IMG/VR virus record: IMGVR_UViG_3300025913_000057
Location: 1 to 47,371 of that record
Direction: 5' to 3' (one strand)
Length of the DNA stretch: 47,371 nucleotides
Source: a virus
Each line of letters opens with the position of its first letter. The first letter of the stretch is position 1. The position numbers and the translations under genes are program-made. Shown here piece by piece: positions 23,263-30,884 of the stretch. The notes beneath the pieces were generated by a model. It did not search any database. It saw nothing but the letters and a program-made list of their open reading frames with translations, and was not told where the DNA came from.

Positions 23263-23847
23263 TCATTCGATAGACTGCTTGCGAGATTGGCCGGTACCCT
23301 TTGGCACCATGACAACTCGGGTAACGAAGAATGGACTTGCAGTTCGATCAGTCGCGGCGACGTCGCCAACTCTGGACTCGAACGGCGGCTCGATTTCCCT
23401 GCTGAAGAATGGGACGTAGACGATGCGCTCTGCAGGGGTGCGGTATCGGCCGGCAATAATGGATACGACCGTCTGCACAAATGCAGTGATCGTGACGAAA
23501 AAGGCCTTGGCGTTGGTGATGGTCACCAGCGTCGAGACGGAGGCAACTATTACCTTGGCGAGGCTGTGCGCTGCGGTGACGGTAGTCTGAACCGCCGCTG
23601 CAATGCTCTTGCCTGCCGCCTTGGTTACCGAAACCGCCGTAGAGCACGACAGCGAGACTAGATGCGCAACGCCACTTCTAACGGAAGTGGTCGCGGATGT
23701 CGGCGCAGTGATGAACTTCCCAACCTGCCTTCTGGCGATAGTGACGGTTGTCGCGCAGAGAGCGGTGATGGATTGAGATACGATATTGCTCGATGATCCG
23801 GATATTGCGCTGATCGGCGCTGAGGATATCGGGCCGAAGCTCGGCAC
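23263..23847 (-). CDS. hypothetical virion protein, fibre-like
   Basis: This is a 194-aa, Val/Thr/Ala/Ser-rich protein. The opening MPSFGPISSAPISAISGSS is a frequent start of small phage virion proteins. The middle is a low-complexity series of Val/Thr strands (AAAVQTTVTAAHSLAKVIVA). The C-terminus is more regular (GRYRTPAERIVYVPFFSREI). It lies 3 bases after the tailspike stop. It is probably a structural partner of the spike or adsorption apparatus; no enzyme motif. Confidence 0.65.
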   Translation of the reverse strand: MPSFGPISSAPISAISGSSSNIVSQSITALCATTVTIARRQVGKFITAPTSATTSVRSGVAHLVSLSCSTAVSVTKAAGKSIAAAVQTTVTAAHSLAKVIVASVSTLVTITNAKAFFVTITAFVQTVVSIIAGRYRTPAERIVYVPFFSREIEPPFESRVGDVAATDRTASPFFVTRVVMVPKGTGQSRKQSIE

Positions 23848-23850
23848 TGA

Positions 23851-25941
23851 TTAGCTCCAATTGCCGACGCTTGTGACGGTGTTTGAGCCAACCGGCCAGC
23901 AGCGGAAAAAGCTACCCGTCCTGACGACTGGAGCCGCTCCGGGGGCGGCAGAGTATTTGAACTGTGGCGTGAATGAGCCGGCTGTAGTGACGACCATCGT
24001 ACCGCGCAGTTTAATCGTCCGCTGTGTAGCAGCAGCGACCGCTGCGGTGATGGTTTGAGAGGCCGCAGTCGTAGATCGTGTCATTAACGGGGCTGAAGAG
24101 GTAGAGGACGTCGTCCCGTTCGTCGCAAGCGCGTCGTAGGTAATGCTGCCAGCCCACGTGCCTGAAAAGTCCACCGAAAGAGAGTTGGAAGTGGCTCCGG
24201 TCGTGTCAATTTCGTAAGACGCCTCGAACTCGTAAGTGGTCGATCCTTGTACGGCGAGAGTACCCTGGCCCGTCGGGAAGACATTCTGCGCCGTGTTGAC
24301 GTTGGTCGGGGTGGTATTGTCGGCCGAAAGGATAGTCACCTGTTCAGCGTCAATGACCTGGCGCGATGAGGCTACTGCCGTGCCATAAAACGCCTTCCCG
24401 TCATAGTCCATGACACCGGCAGTTGGCGAACCGGTAAGACCGGTAGCGAACTGAATCGGCGGGGTGCGCTGTAGGGGGGCCTCCGTAGTCAGAGAGCCCG
24501 ACGTGCCAGACCCAAGGTAATAGTAGAAAAGCTCGGCCCCGTTTGTGATGGAGGGGGTGACCGCGCCATCGACGCCAGAGACCGTCATCATATTCTGACG
24601 GCTGAAAGCCCCGTCGGAAACAATTGTCGGCGTCCCGCTCGTGACGCCTGGCTGCACCAAGTTGAAGACTACAGCGAAAACGCCCTTTCCCGAAACCGCA
24701 TTGCCGTCGAGATAGAAGTTGGCGCCCGTTCCGGTGTTATTACGAGACGTGGCAATGTTGTTGAACGTGCAATCGTCCATCGCCGAGATGTAGCAACCGA
24801 GGCCGTTCAGATATTCGATATGAATGTTTTCGAACACGCAGAAGGTGGTGTTCTGGCCGCCGCCAGAGGTCGCAGCAGTATTGTTGTAAATGCCGTTGGT
24901 CGCACCCGGCACCTGGATTTCGATATTCCTGAAACTGCACCTGTAGACGCAGTTCACCGGAGCGAAACTCGCCGTTCCAGAAGTCAGAAAAAGTGCGATT
25001 GCTCCCGAATTGTCGTGCAGGTTCAGGATTTTGATGTTCTCGAACTGCGCGCTATCGATGGTCTGGACTTGGAGTCCAACGTTGGCCAGCGAATTACCGT
25101 CTAGCTGGACGTTCAGCAGACCGCCGCCGTGCATATCGACGCCGCCAGTAAGACTACCGGCCTGCACCATCCTGCCGCCGGATGAGCCGGTCCATTTTAG
25201 GACAGCGCCGAGCTGCGAGCTGCTATTGAACACGCCTCCGCTTCGTCCGAGCCCCATCAGCACTTTGCTGTCGGATGTCAGGTTGATCGTAGAGGAGATC
25301 GCGTAGACCTTGTTCGCAAGGAGCGCGACGATGCCAACGCTTATCGCCGCATTGATCGCTGTGGCATCGTTGGTTGAGCCGTCTCCGACAGCCCCAAACC
25401 ACTCTACCGCGACGGCGCCCACGTAGACGCGTACCCACGCCCCGCTGGCACCTGTCGTATCGCTAGAGGGGGGAACGTAAATGCCCTGCTGCGTATCACC
25501 CGTGACCTGCGTAGAAAGGTTACCGCTGTTCCACTGGAACTGCCCTTGGCGGCCGGCCTCCAGCAGGTAGACCGAGGTCATCTGCGAAGTCGATAGACCT
25601 GCCATGGCCGTTCGCGTCGCAACAGGCCAAGTGAAATTGACGAGCGCCGCTGCAGGATCAACCAGCGAGACCGTCCGCGTGCCTGCCGTCCAGTTCACCG
25701 CAGCATTGGCATTGGAGCTCGAAAGGATCGCCGTGCGCGCCAGCGTCGTGCCGCTAAGCGTATACGTCCCTAGCCCGACCTCCCAATTAACATTGTCGGT
25801 CGCCATGTAATAGGCGGTGTTGCCATTCCCGACGACAGACCATGCCTGAAAGCCTGTCGTTGCCCCGCCAAGCGTGTATGTGCCCGTGCCGGTCGTCGTG
25901 CTGGATTCTTGCACGCGGTCGGCAAAAATGGGACCGGCCAT
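23851..25941 (-). CDS. tailspike/tail fibre with pectate-lyase-type beta-helix
   Basis: This is a 696-aa protein. Residues 1-100 are a virion-attachment type domain (RVQESSTTTGTGTYTLGGAT, later SLVDPAAALVNF). At about 175-205 EWFGAVGDGSTNDATAINAA is the classic start of the pectate-lyase superfamily parallel beta-helix, followed by coils with many GG.F.N.I.. repeats (ENIKILNLHDNSG, FRNIEIQVPGATNG, FENIHIEYLN). The C-terminal 150 residues are a beta-sandwich (VQGSTTYEFEASYEIDTTGA). Such spikes bind and cut host surface polysaccharides. Placed before the packaging genes, unlike P22 where the spike gene is last. Confidence 0.85.
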   Translation of the reverse strand: MAGPIFADRVQESSTTTGTGTYTLGGATTGFQAWSVVGNGNTAYYMATDNVNWEVGLGTYTLSGTTLARTAILSSSNANAAVNWTAGTRTVSLVDPAAALVNFTWPVATRTAMAGLSTSQMTSVYLLEAGRQGQFQWNSGNLSTQVTGDTQQGIYVPPSSDTTGASGAWVRVYVGAVAVEWFGAVGDGSTNDATAINAAISVGIVALLANKVYAISSTINLTSDSKVLMGLGRSGGVFNSSSQLGAVLKWTGSSGGRMVQAGSLTGGVDMHGGGLLNVQLDGNSLANVGLQVQTIDSAQFENIKILNLHDNSGAIALFLTSGTASFAPVNCVYRCSFRNIEIQVPGATNGIYNNTAATSGGGQNTTFCVFENIHIEYLNGLGCYISAMDDCTFNNIATSRNNTGTGANFYLDGNAVSGKGVFAVVFNLVQPGVTSGTPTIVSDGAFSRQNMMTVSGVDGAVTPSITNGAELFYYYLGSGTSGSLTTEAPLQRTPPIQFATGLTGSPTAGVMDYDGKAFYGTAVASSRQVIDAEQVTILSADNTTPTNVNTAQNVFPTGQGTLAVQGSTTYEFEASYEIDTTGATSNSLSVDFSGTWAGSITYDALATNGTTSSTSSAPLMTRSTTAASQTITAAVAAATQRTIKLRGTMVVTTAGSFTPQFKYSAAPGAAPVVRTGSFFRCWPVGSNTVTSVGNWS

Positions 25942-25945
25942 GGTC

Positions 25946-26323
25946 TTACGAGAAGACCTGCTTCACGGTAAAGGCGATAGAGTCGCTCGTGTTTAGGTTG
26001 ATGACGCTGAAATCGCCGTAGATATCCATCAGGCCGCCCGTAGGAGGCGATCCTGTACCGGCAGCGTCGAATGCCCCAACCTCTGTGATCGCCCGGCTAC
26101 CAGCCGCTGCAATCGTCGCGACGAGCTGCAACGTGTCATTGGTCACGGTGGTCGTGACCTGAGTATTGGCCGTGGCCGAACGCGCTTCCGTCGTGCCGGT
26201 CGTGGTGACTGTGGTCGCCGTCTTAGCTGCGCCGGAACCAGTGCCCCACTGCAGCCAGAACGAGGCAGCAGCGAGCAAGCTCGTGATCCGCGCTAGGCCA
26301 GAGTTCTGGGTTTGCTGACTCAT
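25946..26323 (-). CDS. small virion protein linked to tailspike
   Basis: This is a 125-aa, Thr/Ala-rich protein (ARITSLLAAASFWLQWGTGS, TRALV-like strands, GGLMDIYGDFSVINLNTSDS, FTVKQVFS end). ATG 26323 overlaps the HNH gene stop (ATGA). Family members lie in front of fibre genes in other phages; it is likely an adapter or structural protein of the tail tip. No catalytic motif. Confidence 0.65.
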   Translation of the reverse strand: MSQQTQNSGLARITSLLAAASFWLQWGTGSGAAKTATTVTTTGTTEARSATANTQVTTTVTNDTLQLVATIAAAGSRAITEVGAFDAAGTGSPPTGGLMDIYGDFSVINLNTSDSIAFTVKQVFS

Positions 26324-26820
26324 TCAAACCTCGCAAATTCGCCGAAGTGTCGGAGTGCGGCTGCCCGATACAGTTGGTGTGCTTCTTCAGCGGTCTCGCG
26401 GTATCCGAGGTGAACGTGACGCGAATTGACCCCGATACTAGCCCGGAACTTTTTTGCGCCGTGATCCCATCGAACGCCCTTGAAGCCAGTCTTATTTCGG
26501 GAGGATAGCGGCATGTTGCCTTTGTTTTCGCTTGAGCTACCGACCCGCAGATTAGCTAGCCGGTTGTCCGCTTTGTCGCCGTTAATGTGGTCAACTTCGC
26601 CATTTGGCCATTCGCCGTGCAGTAAAAACCACGCTAGGCGATGAACCTGATAGATCCTGTAATCCACCATCGCGATCAGATATCCGTGATTGGATTTTGT
26701 CCCGATGACAGCCCCGGCTTTGGCTCTAGTGCCGGTCGTGGCAGTGCGGATCACTCGCCCTGTTTCGGGTTCGAACCGCAGAATAGCGCGGGCTCTATCG
26801 ATGCCGACTAACTCCGCCAT
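26320..26820 (-). CDS. HNH endonuclease with C-terminal AP2 domain (copy A)
   Basis: This is a 166-aa, free-standing homing-type nuclease. The HNH core (about 55-98) shows QVHRLAWFLLHGEWPNGEVD, then DHINGDKADNRLANLRV. The AP2-like DNA-binding half follows (GFKGVRWDHGAKKFRASIGV, HLGYRETAEEAHQLYRAA, then HFGEFARF). It nicks or cuts DNA and can copy itself into new sites. The 52-aa gene upstream ends 3 bases before it. A second, related gene lies at 37369-37845, ending with the same short coding stretch. Confidence 0.9.
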   Translation of the reverse strand: MAELVGIDRARAILRFEPETGRVIRTATTGTRAKAGAVIGTKSNHGYLIAMVDYRIYQVHRLAWFLLHGEWPNGEVDHINGDKADNRLANLRVGSSSENKGNMPLSSRNKTGFKGVRWDHGAKKFRASIGVNSRHVHLGYRETAEEAHQLYRAAALRHFGEFARFE

Positions 26821-26823
26821 CTG

Positions 26824-26982
26824 CTAGGCTCTCTTGCGGGTAATCTGCCACCAGAGGCGGCGAAGCGGATTGCGATGCCAGTAGTGGATGACGCCCAGAT
26901 CTTCGACTCGACCATCAGCCCGCGTCACCACGGCCGAGATCGTCGTTTCGACACGAGCCTGAACGATTCCGATTTCGGACAT
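26824..26982 (-). CDS. small conserved phage protein
   Basis: This is a 52-aa protein, not long enough for standard ORF calling. ATG 26982 lies just after the terminator at 26996-27027. Sequence features: SEIGIVQARVETTISAVVTR and a Trp-rich, basic end (HYWHRNPLRRLWWQITRKR). This looks like a short family found in Rhizobiales phages near tail genes. Three bases separate it from the HNH gene. Function unknown. Confidence 0.6.
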   Translation of the reverse strand: MSEIGIVQARVETTISAVVTRADGRVEDLGVIHYWHRNPLRRLWWQITRKRA

Positions 26983-26995
26983 GGGCGCCCCTTAA

Positions 26996-27027
26996 AATGC
27001 AAAAGACCTCCCGAAGGAGGCCTCTTG
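26996..27027 (-). terminator. intrinsic terminator
   Basis: On the minus strand AAGAGGCCTCC-TTCG-GGAGGTCTTTT: a stem of at least 8 pairs including wobble, a UUCG loop and a U-run, 25 bases after the stop at 27051. It separates the first virion genes from the tailspike block. Confidence 0.85.
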
Positions 27028-27050
27028 CAGGTCTATGTTTTGATGCCCGA

Positions 27051-27641
27051 TCAGTACGGGAGAACGACCGGACCGAGAGCCGCCGCATAGGTCGTCGGCG
27101 GCGTGATCGATGCACCCGTGCCGAACGTGCCGGTAGCGGAGCCGACGAGCAGCGGATAGGGCGCAGCGGACGGCGCCGGGAAGTTATAAACGGCCGGGTG
27201 AGCCGTGGTGCCGTTGGTCTGGAGGGCCACGAAGTAGGTGCCCGCAGCCAACGTAATCGGAGCCGTAAGAGCGATCTGCTGCCAAGTGCCAGCGGTACCA
27301 GCGGTCACGCCGGAAGTGCTGGAGGTAGCAACGAGAGCGCCAGTGCTGTCATGGATTTCGACAAGCCAGGTATCGGTGCCACCGACCGACCCGATCAGCA
27401 CGTTGATGCCAGTCACGGTGACCGGAGTACCGAAGGTCAGGCTTGAGAAATAACGGGACCCGGCAACGGTCGTCTTGCTCGAGAAGTTGCCGTAGAACAG
27501 GGAAAGCGCGGCGAGGATACTCGGCGCAATTGCACCGCTCTCGGGGTTAATGCCCTGCGTGTTGTTGGTGTCGGCATAGAAGCGCTCCTGCCCCGTGAAA
27601 AACGAGATGAGCGGCATGCCGGGCGTAAGCCATCCAGACAT
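27051..27641 (-). CDS. virion structural protein, beta-rich
   Basis: This is a 196-aa protein. The middle is a beta-sandwich resembling carbohydrate-binding or DUF4082-like modules (LTFGTPVTVTGINVLIGSVG, GTDTWLVEIHDSTGALVATS, TWQQIALTAPITLAAGTYFV). It may bind saccharides as a capsid or tail decoration. The N-terminus MSGWLTPGMPLISFFTGQER and following FYADTNNTQGINPES is a typical opening of this family in Rhizobiales phages. It ends at a terminator, so it closes its transcription unit. Confidence 0.65.
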   Translation of the reverse strand: MSGWLTPGMPLISFFTGQERFYADTNNTQGINPESGAIAPSILAALSLFYGNFSSKTTVAGSRYFSSLTFGTPVTVTGINVLIGSVGGTDTWLVEIHDSTGALVATSSTSGVTAGTAGTWQQIALTAPITLAAGTYFVALQTNGTTAHPAVYNFPAPSAAPYPLLVGSATGTFGTGASITPPTTYAAALGPVVLPY

Positions 27642-27679
27642 GGTTTCAGTCCTTTACGAAAATGAGGGAATGATGGGGG

Positions 27680-28132
27680 TCAGGCAGACAGGTTGCGGTA
27701 CCACTTGCCCGCGACGGAGCAGTAGTAGGTGGCCGTCTTGCCGGCGGCCTGCGCAACGCCCGTGGCCGTCGCGACATCGTTGATGGTGTCAGTGCCGGAG
27801 CCGTACACCTGCATGGAGTTGGAGGCAGCATCGTTGATGACGACCTGCCAAATGCCGGGAGTGGCAGGAATAAGCCTTACCGCGTCTGCCGCTGAGCCAA
27901 CCGTAGAAATACGGTTGATCTGAGCAGTAAGCAGCAGAGCCGTTGACTGGTTGCCGCTCGGGGTGGCCGTGAGGCCATCAGCCGTACTGCCGATCGGCCA
28001 AGTCGCGGTAGTCGCCGGGCCGCCCGTGGAGGTGCCAAAGGCCTTGTTGATACGAGCGAACGCATTAGTGAACTTCTCGCCGGCAAATGTTCGAGGTCCG
28101 GCAAGGAACGTCTCAGTTACGACATTAGCCAT
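27680..28132 (-). CDS. virion protein, putative decoration protein
   Basis: This is a 150-aa protein. N-terminal AGPRTFAGEKFTNAFARINK, later ADAVRLIPATPGIWQVVIND, AASNSMQVYGSGTDTINDVA and TATYYCSVAGKWYRNLS. The last part, beta-strands with a hydrophobic 'GIWQVVINDAASNSMQVYGSG', recurs in many small phage structural proteins of unknown place. It follows a terminator upstream (28210-28237) and precedes the 196-aa gene by 38 bases. Confidence 0.65.
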   Translation of the reverse strand: MANVVTETFLAGPRTFAGEKFTNAFARINKAFGTSTGGPATTATWPIGSTADGLTATPSGNQSTALLLTAQINRISTVGSAADAVRLIPATPGIWQVVINDAASNSMQVYGSGTDTINDVATATGVAQAAGKTATYYCSVAGKWYRNLSA

Positions 28133-28209
28133 AGGCTAATCTCCTTTCTTGGGCGGCCATTCAACAGCGCGTACCTTTTGGGACAGCGGCCAACTTCCCG
28201 TCTGCGCAT

Positions 28210-28237
28210 GAAAAAGACCCGACAAAGCGGGCCTCGG
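28210..28237 (-). terminator. intrinsic terminator
   Basis: On the minus strand GGCCCG-CTTTGT-CGGGTC with one G-U pair, followed by TTTTT (28211-28215). It lies 36 bases after the stop of the 126-aa gene. Confidence 0.75.
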
Positions 28238-28272
28238 TTCATTCCTTCGATTTCGATTGAGGCTTAGGCTGG

Positions 28273-28653
28273 CTACCGCCAGGCGACGGTCACATCAGGG
28301 GCACCCGAGCCAGTAGTGACGAGAGTCAGGCCGGTGGCAAACGCAACGTCGTAGACGTTCGGGCCAACCTTCGTGCTGTCGATCGTGGCTAGCTTTGTGC
28401 CGGAGCCCGCGGTGTTGTCGTAAACCGTTGTGGTCGAGCCCGCGCCACCGGCCGTATTTATATTGATCGAATGCAGCGTACCGGAGCCGGTCTTTACGGT
28501 GGTCGTCGTCGCGGTCGTAATGTTGGTTGAGGAGTAGCCTGGCGTCGCTGCGCTGGAGACGTTTATCGAGCCATCCGAGTTCACCTTCACTGGGACAAGC
28601 GTTCCCGCGTCCCGAACGGCTACGCTCTGGCTAATCGGATTTTGCGAGGCCAT
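28273..28653 (-). CDS. small virion protein, beta-rich
   Basis: This is a 126-aa, Thr/Ser/Gly-rich protein (QNPISQSVAVRDAGTLVPVK, SDGSINVSSAATPGYSSTNI, GSGTLHSININTAGGAGSTT, TVYDNTAGSGTKLATI). The repeating 'TVYDNTAGSGT' pattern is typical of short structural proteins beside tail fibre genes. It sits between two terminators, so it may be transcribed alone. Confidence 0.65.
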   Translation of the reverse strand: MASQNPISQSVAVRDAGTLVPVKVNSDGSINVSSAATPGYSSTNITTATTTTVKTGSGTLHSININTAGGAGSTTTVYDNTAGSGTKLATIDSTKVGPNVYDVAFATGLTLVTTGSGAPDVTVAWR

Positions 28654-28672
28654 CAGCTATCCTTTCGGACAA

Positions 28673-28697
28673 ACAAAAACCCGCCGAAGCGGGTGGG
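28673..28697 (-). terminator. intrinsic terminator
   Basis: On the minus strand ACCCGC-TTCG-GCGGGT is followed by TTTTTGTTTG. It is almost identical in stem and loop to the one at 3991-4016. Confidence 0.87.
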
Positions 28698-28722
28698 GCG
28701 GACTTGGCGATATGGAGCGCGG

Positions 28723-29025
28723 TTAGGTGGCGGCAGCCGTTGCCTCGGCTGGCTCAGGCGGCAATGTAACACCAGCAGCCTGCAGCGAGGAAACGGCCGC
28801 CGTGATGGCGCTCTCATCGGCTGCCAGATCATCGGCCTCGGGCGACGGCTTGGCGAGCTGCACTTCGAGGTCTGCGATTTTCGCAGTCGCCGCCGCAATA
28901 ATTACCGCCAGCTTGTCGGCGCTATTGGCCATGATGGATTCCTTTCGGATGGATAGGAGACGACCGGCAATGAAGCCGATCACTGCCGAGCTAGTGGCAA
29001 TTGCAATGGTGTAGAGGTCGAACAA
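28723..29025 (-). CDS. small helical protein with alternative membrane-anchored start
   Basis: The full frame starts at TTG 29025 (GAGG just upstream) and gives 100 aa with one N-terminal transmembrane helix (YTIAIATSSAVIGFIAGRLL). An internal ATG at 28932 with AAGGA 7 bases upstream gives a soluble 69-aa form beginning MANSADKLAVIIAAATAKIA. Both starts have ribosome sites, so two products from one frame are possible. The remainder is acidic and helical, probably coiled coil. It is followed by a terminator; family not recognised. Confidence 0.6.
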   Translation of the reverse strand: MFDLYTIAIATSSAVIGFIAGRLLSIRKESIMANSADKLAVIIAAATAKIADLEVQLAKPSPEADDLAADESAITAAVSSLQAAGVTLPPEPAEATAAAT

Positions 29026-29036
29026 ATCGCCTCGGG

Positions 29037-29261
29037 CTAAGCCCGGCTCTCGTTCAGAACGATGATCTGTCTGGCAATGTCGCAGGCGCGGCTATCGCGC
29101 TTGGTATCCTCGCCGATTGAGAAGGCGAGCACGCCTACAGCTTCGGCGGAAATCGCATCGCCGGCCGGAATGGTGCGCTCAACGAGGCCTAGCATCCACA
29201 TTGCCAGCCAACGCCGGGAGTTGCGCAGCAAATGGTGGAAAGCGAGACGCGTTAGCGGCAT
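29037..29261 (-). CDS. hypothetical protein
   Basis: This is a 74-aa protein from ATG 29261 with GGAG 6 bases upstream. It starts PLTRLAFHHLLRNSRRWLAM and continues GLVERTIPAGDAISAEAVGV, then a helical end (RACDIARQIIVLNESRA). The Arg-rich start could bind nucleic acid or a membrane. No family was recognised. It is the first gene after the terminator at 29290-29318 and so may open the late transcript. Confidence 0.55.
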   Translation of the reverse strand: MPLTRLAFHHLLRNSRRWLAMWMLGLVERTIPAGDAISAEAVGVLAFSIGEDTKRDSRACDIARQIIVLNESRA

Positions 29262-29289
29262 CACTGCTCCAATTCGCGACGATGTGCTG

Positions 29290-29318
29290 AAAATAGAAAG
29301 GCCGCGCTTGGCGGCCTC
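29290..29318 (-). terminator. intrinsic terminator ending the left early operon
   Basis: On the minus strand AGGCCGC-CAAGC-GCGGCCT is followed by TTCTATTTT, 84-110 bases after the stop of the 211-aa gene. It ends the early operon coming from the immunity region. Late genes then need antitermination or a new promoter in 29262-29289. Confidence 0.82.
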
Positions 29319-29402
29319 TACGGACACACGTCCGATACTGATAACTCTACGGCGTAAACTGATTTGCGAACGGGCGCAATAGGCAACTTGCAGGATGCCT
29401 TT

Positions 29403-30038
29403 CTATGCCGCCGCTTTTCCGTTTTCGCGGTCAAGCCTGTAATGCACAGCCAGCGCGTCGAGCGCGATGCGCAGCCACGGGAGAAGGTGCGGCAAAGGCT
29501 TATCCTCAATCACGGCTAGCGTCAGGGAGGCGAATAGCTGCCCCCGCAACCTGATCTGCGATTGTTTAGCCCAAATGGCCTTGTAGGACGCATCATAAGC
29601 CTCTCGTGCTCGGGCGGCGAATTCTAGGTTCTCGATATCGTTCGGCGCGCCTTTGGTCGCATTGAGGTTCACGGCGCCAGCGGCTTTCGGGCCACCGCAC
29701 ACGGTACTGTAATTCGAGCGCTCTTGGTGGTAAATTTGCGCCGCTTCAACCTGCATGCGGGTCAACTGCCCGGCGAGATAGCAGCGACCAACAAAGCTGC
29801 CAGCGAATTGGTCGAGCAAATGCGGAGCTTCCCTCCGAGCTTTTTCTGAATCTGGCGCTGGAGGGTATGGAAGTTCATATAGGCGGTGCCGAGCCATCAT
29901 GGCAGCGCTCATGGTGTTCCACTGCTCTTCGTCGGCACGGGCGTTCTTCCGAGCCCGGACGAATTCAGCCGTTTCCGACGGACGGCCATTCGGTTGTCGC
30001 TTAATGCCCTGCTTTGCTTTGGGTCCGCGTTTTCCCAA
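29403..30038 (-). CDS. hypothetical protein, last gene of the early operon
   Basis: This is a 211-aa protein from TTG 30038 with AAGGGG about 9 bases upstream. The basic opening (MGKRGPKAKQGIKRQPNGRP) is like the start of terminase small-subunit and some regulator families. The rest is helical (EAAQIYHQERSNYSTVCGGP, ARAREAYDASYKAIWAKQSQ, LRGQLFASLTLAVIEDK). Its place, last before a terminator and the late genes, is where an antiterminator or late regulator is expected in lambdoid phages, but no Q-type motif was recognised. Confidence 0.65.
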   Translation of the reverse strand: MGKRGPKAKQGIKRQPNGRPSETAEFVRARKNARADEEQWNTMSAAMMARHRLYELPYPPAPDSEKARREAPHLLDQFAGSFVGRCYLAGQLTRMQVEAAQIYHQERSNYSTVCGGPKAAGAVNLNATKGAPNDIENLEFAARAREAYDASYKAIWAKQSQIRLRGQLFASLTLAVIEDKPLPHLLPWLRIALDALAVHYRLDRENGKAAA

Positions 30039-30068
30039 GATGTATGCCCCTTAGTGTGATAGTCGGTG

Positions 30069-30362
30069 TTAGGCTGCGTGACGGGATCGCTCGCGCAGCA
30101 CTTCAATGCCGACTTCGATTTCGCGAGCGCGCCCCCGTTGGCCGTTGCAGGTGACGCAGGCCAAGACGTGGCGACGCTGACCGAACATCTTGCCTCGAAG
30201 TGGCGAGAACCGGTCGTCCAAATGTTCGAGCGTCGCTAGGTTCGCGGGCTGACGCTTGGTGTGGCCCTCCGGCATGACCATCTCGCACCCACAGTAATAG
30301 CAGCGACCGTCCTGCTCGATGAATAGCCGATGCTTTTGCCGCTTTATGCGCTCGCGCCCCAT
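30069..30362 (-). CDS. small HNH endonuclease
   Basis: This is a 97-aa protein with the zinc-type HNH plan: DGRCYYCGCEM (first CxxC at about 20-23), LATLEHLDDRFSPLRG (the His-containing middle, EHLD) and HVLACVTCNGQRG (second CxxC and final Asn). It cleaves DNA; in many phages such a protein assists packaging or provides a homing function. It lies 6 bases after the 91-aa gene in the early operon, away from terS, so a role in replication or host DNA breakdown is as likely. Confidence 0.85.
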   Translation of the reverse strand: MGRERIKRQKHRLFIEQDGRCYYCGCEMVMPEGHTKRQPANLATLEHLDDRFSPLRGKMFGQRRHVLACVTCNGQRGRAREIEVGIEVLRERSRHAA

Positions 30363-30368
30363 CTCGCC

Positions 30369-30644
30369 CTATCCCGCTTGTGGTTCATTGGAGGCGAGAG
30401 CAGCATCGATCATGGCCAGATACAGCTTTTCGCCGAGAGAAGGGTCGTAGTATTCAACCCACCCTGATTGCTGCCCGCTGGACACGCGGCCTACCGCAGC
30501 AAGCATGTCCCGCGTCGGCTCGCGCATGGCCTCAATCGCGGCACGCGCCATGACGCGCTCTTTCGGCTCTTTGGCCGCCTCCGGATTCCAACGGGCCTCC
30601 GCTAGCAGTATCGCTGCGCCGACGCGGATCATCATCTCGCTCAT
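30369..30644 (-). CDS. hypothetical protein
   Basis: This is a 91-aa protein from ATG 30644 with CGGAG about 8 bases upstream. It is helical (RVGAAILLAEARWNPEAAKE, ARAAIEAMREPTRDMLAAVG), then QQSGWVEYYDPSLGEKLYLA. The motif 'MREPTxxMLxA...W..yiD' is seen in a conserved phage protein often found beside DUF-type early genes; no biochemical role is known to me. Confidence 0.7.
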   Translation of the reverse strand: MSEMMIRVGAAILLAEARWNPEAAKEPKERVMARAAIEAMREPTRDMLAAVGRVSSGQQSGWVEYYDPSLGEKLYLAMIDAALASNEPQAG

Positions 30645-30684
30645 TCTGTTTCTCCGGGAGGATTGGGAAGCGTCCGCAATGGCG

Positions 30685-30849
30685 CTATTTCGTCGCCCGG
30701 TACAGACCAGAGCGAAGGACAGATCGGGGGCAGACCCAGCCGGGACGGTAGTCTCCCCTCCAGTAGAACATGTTAGGTCGCTTCTCCATTTGATGACCGG
30801 ATGGACAAATGGCTGGATCGCGATCGAAGTTCGGCCTGTCTGTGCTCAT
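30685..30849 (-). CDS. small zinc-binding-like protein
   Basis: This is a 54-aa protein; ATG 30849 has AGGGGA 7 bases upstream. The middle AICPSGHQMEKRPNMFYWRG has a CPxGH motif, followed by GWVCPRSV. Two Cys and one or two His could hold one zinc ion as a small ribbon. Such proteins are common in early regions of phages and can act as protein-binding modules. No other family was recognised. Confidence 0.55.
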   Translation of the reverse strand: MSTDRPNFDRDPAICPSGHQMEKRPNMFYWRGDYRPGWVCPRSVLRSGLYRATK

Positions 30850-30884
30850 CTCGTCCCCTTATGTTTCTGTGGAATGGGGGCCGA

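Noticed and set aside
29403-30038. Second terminase small subunit (GKRGPK opening)
   Set aside because: The basic opening is similar but the rest does not match, and a clear terS lies next to terL.
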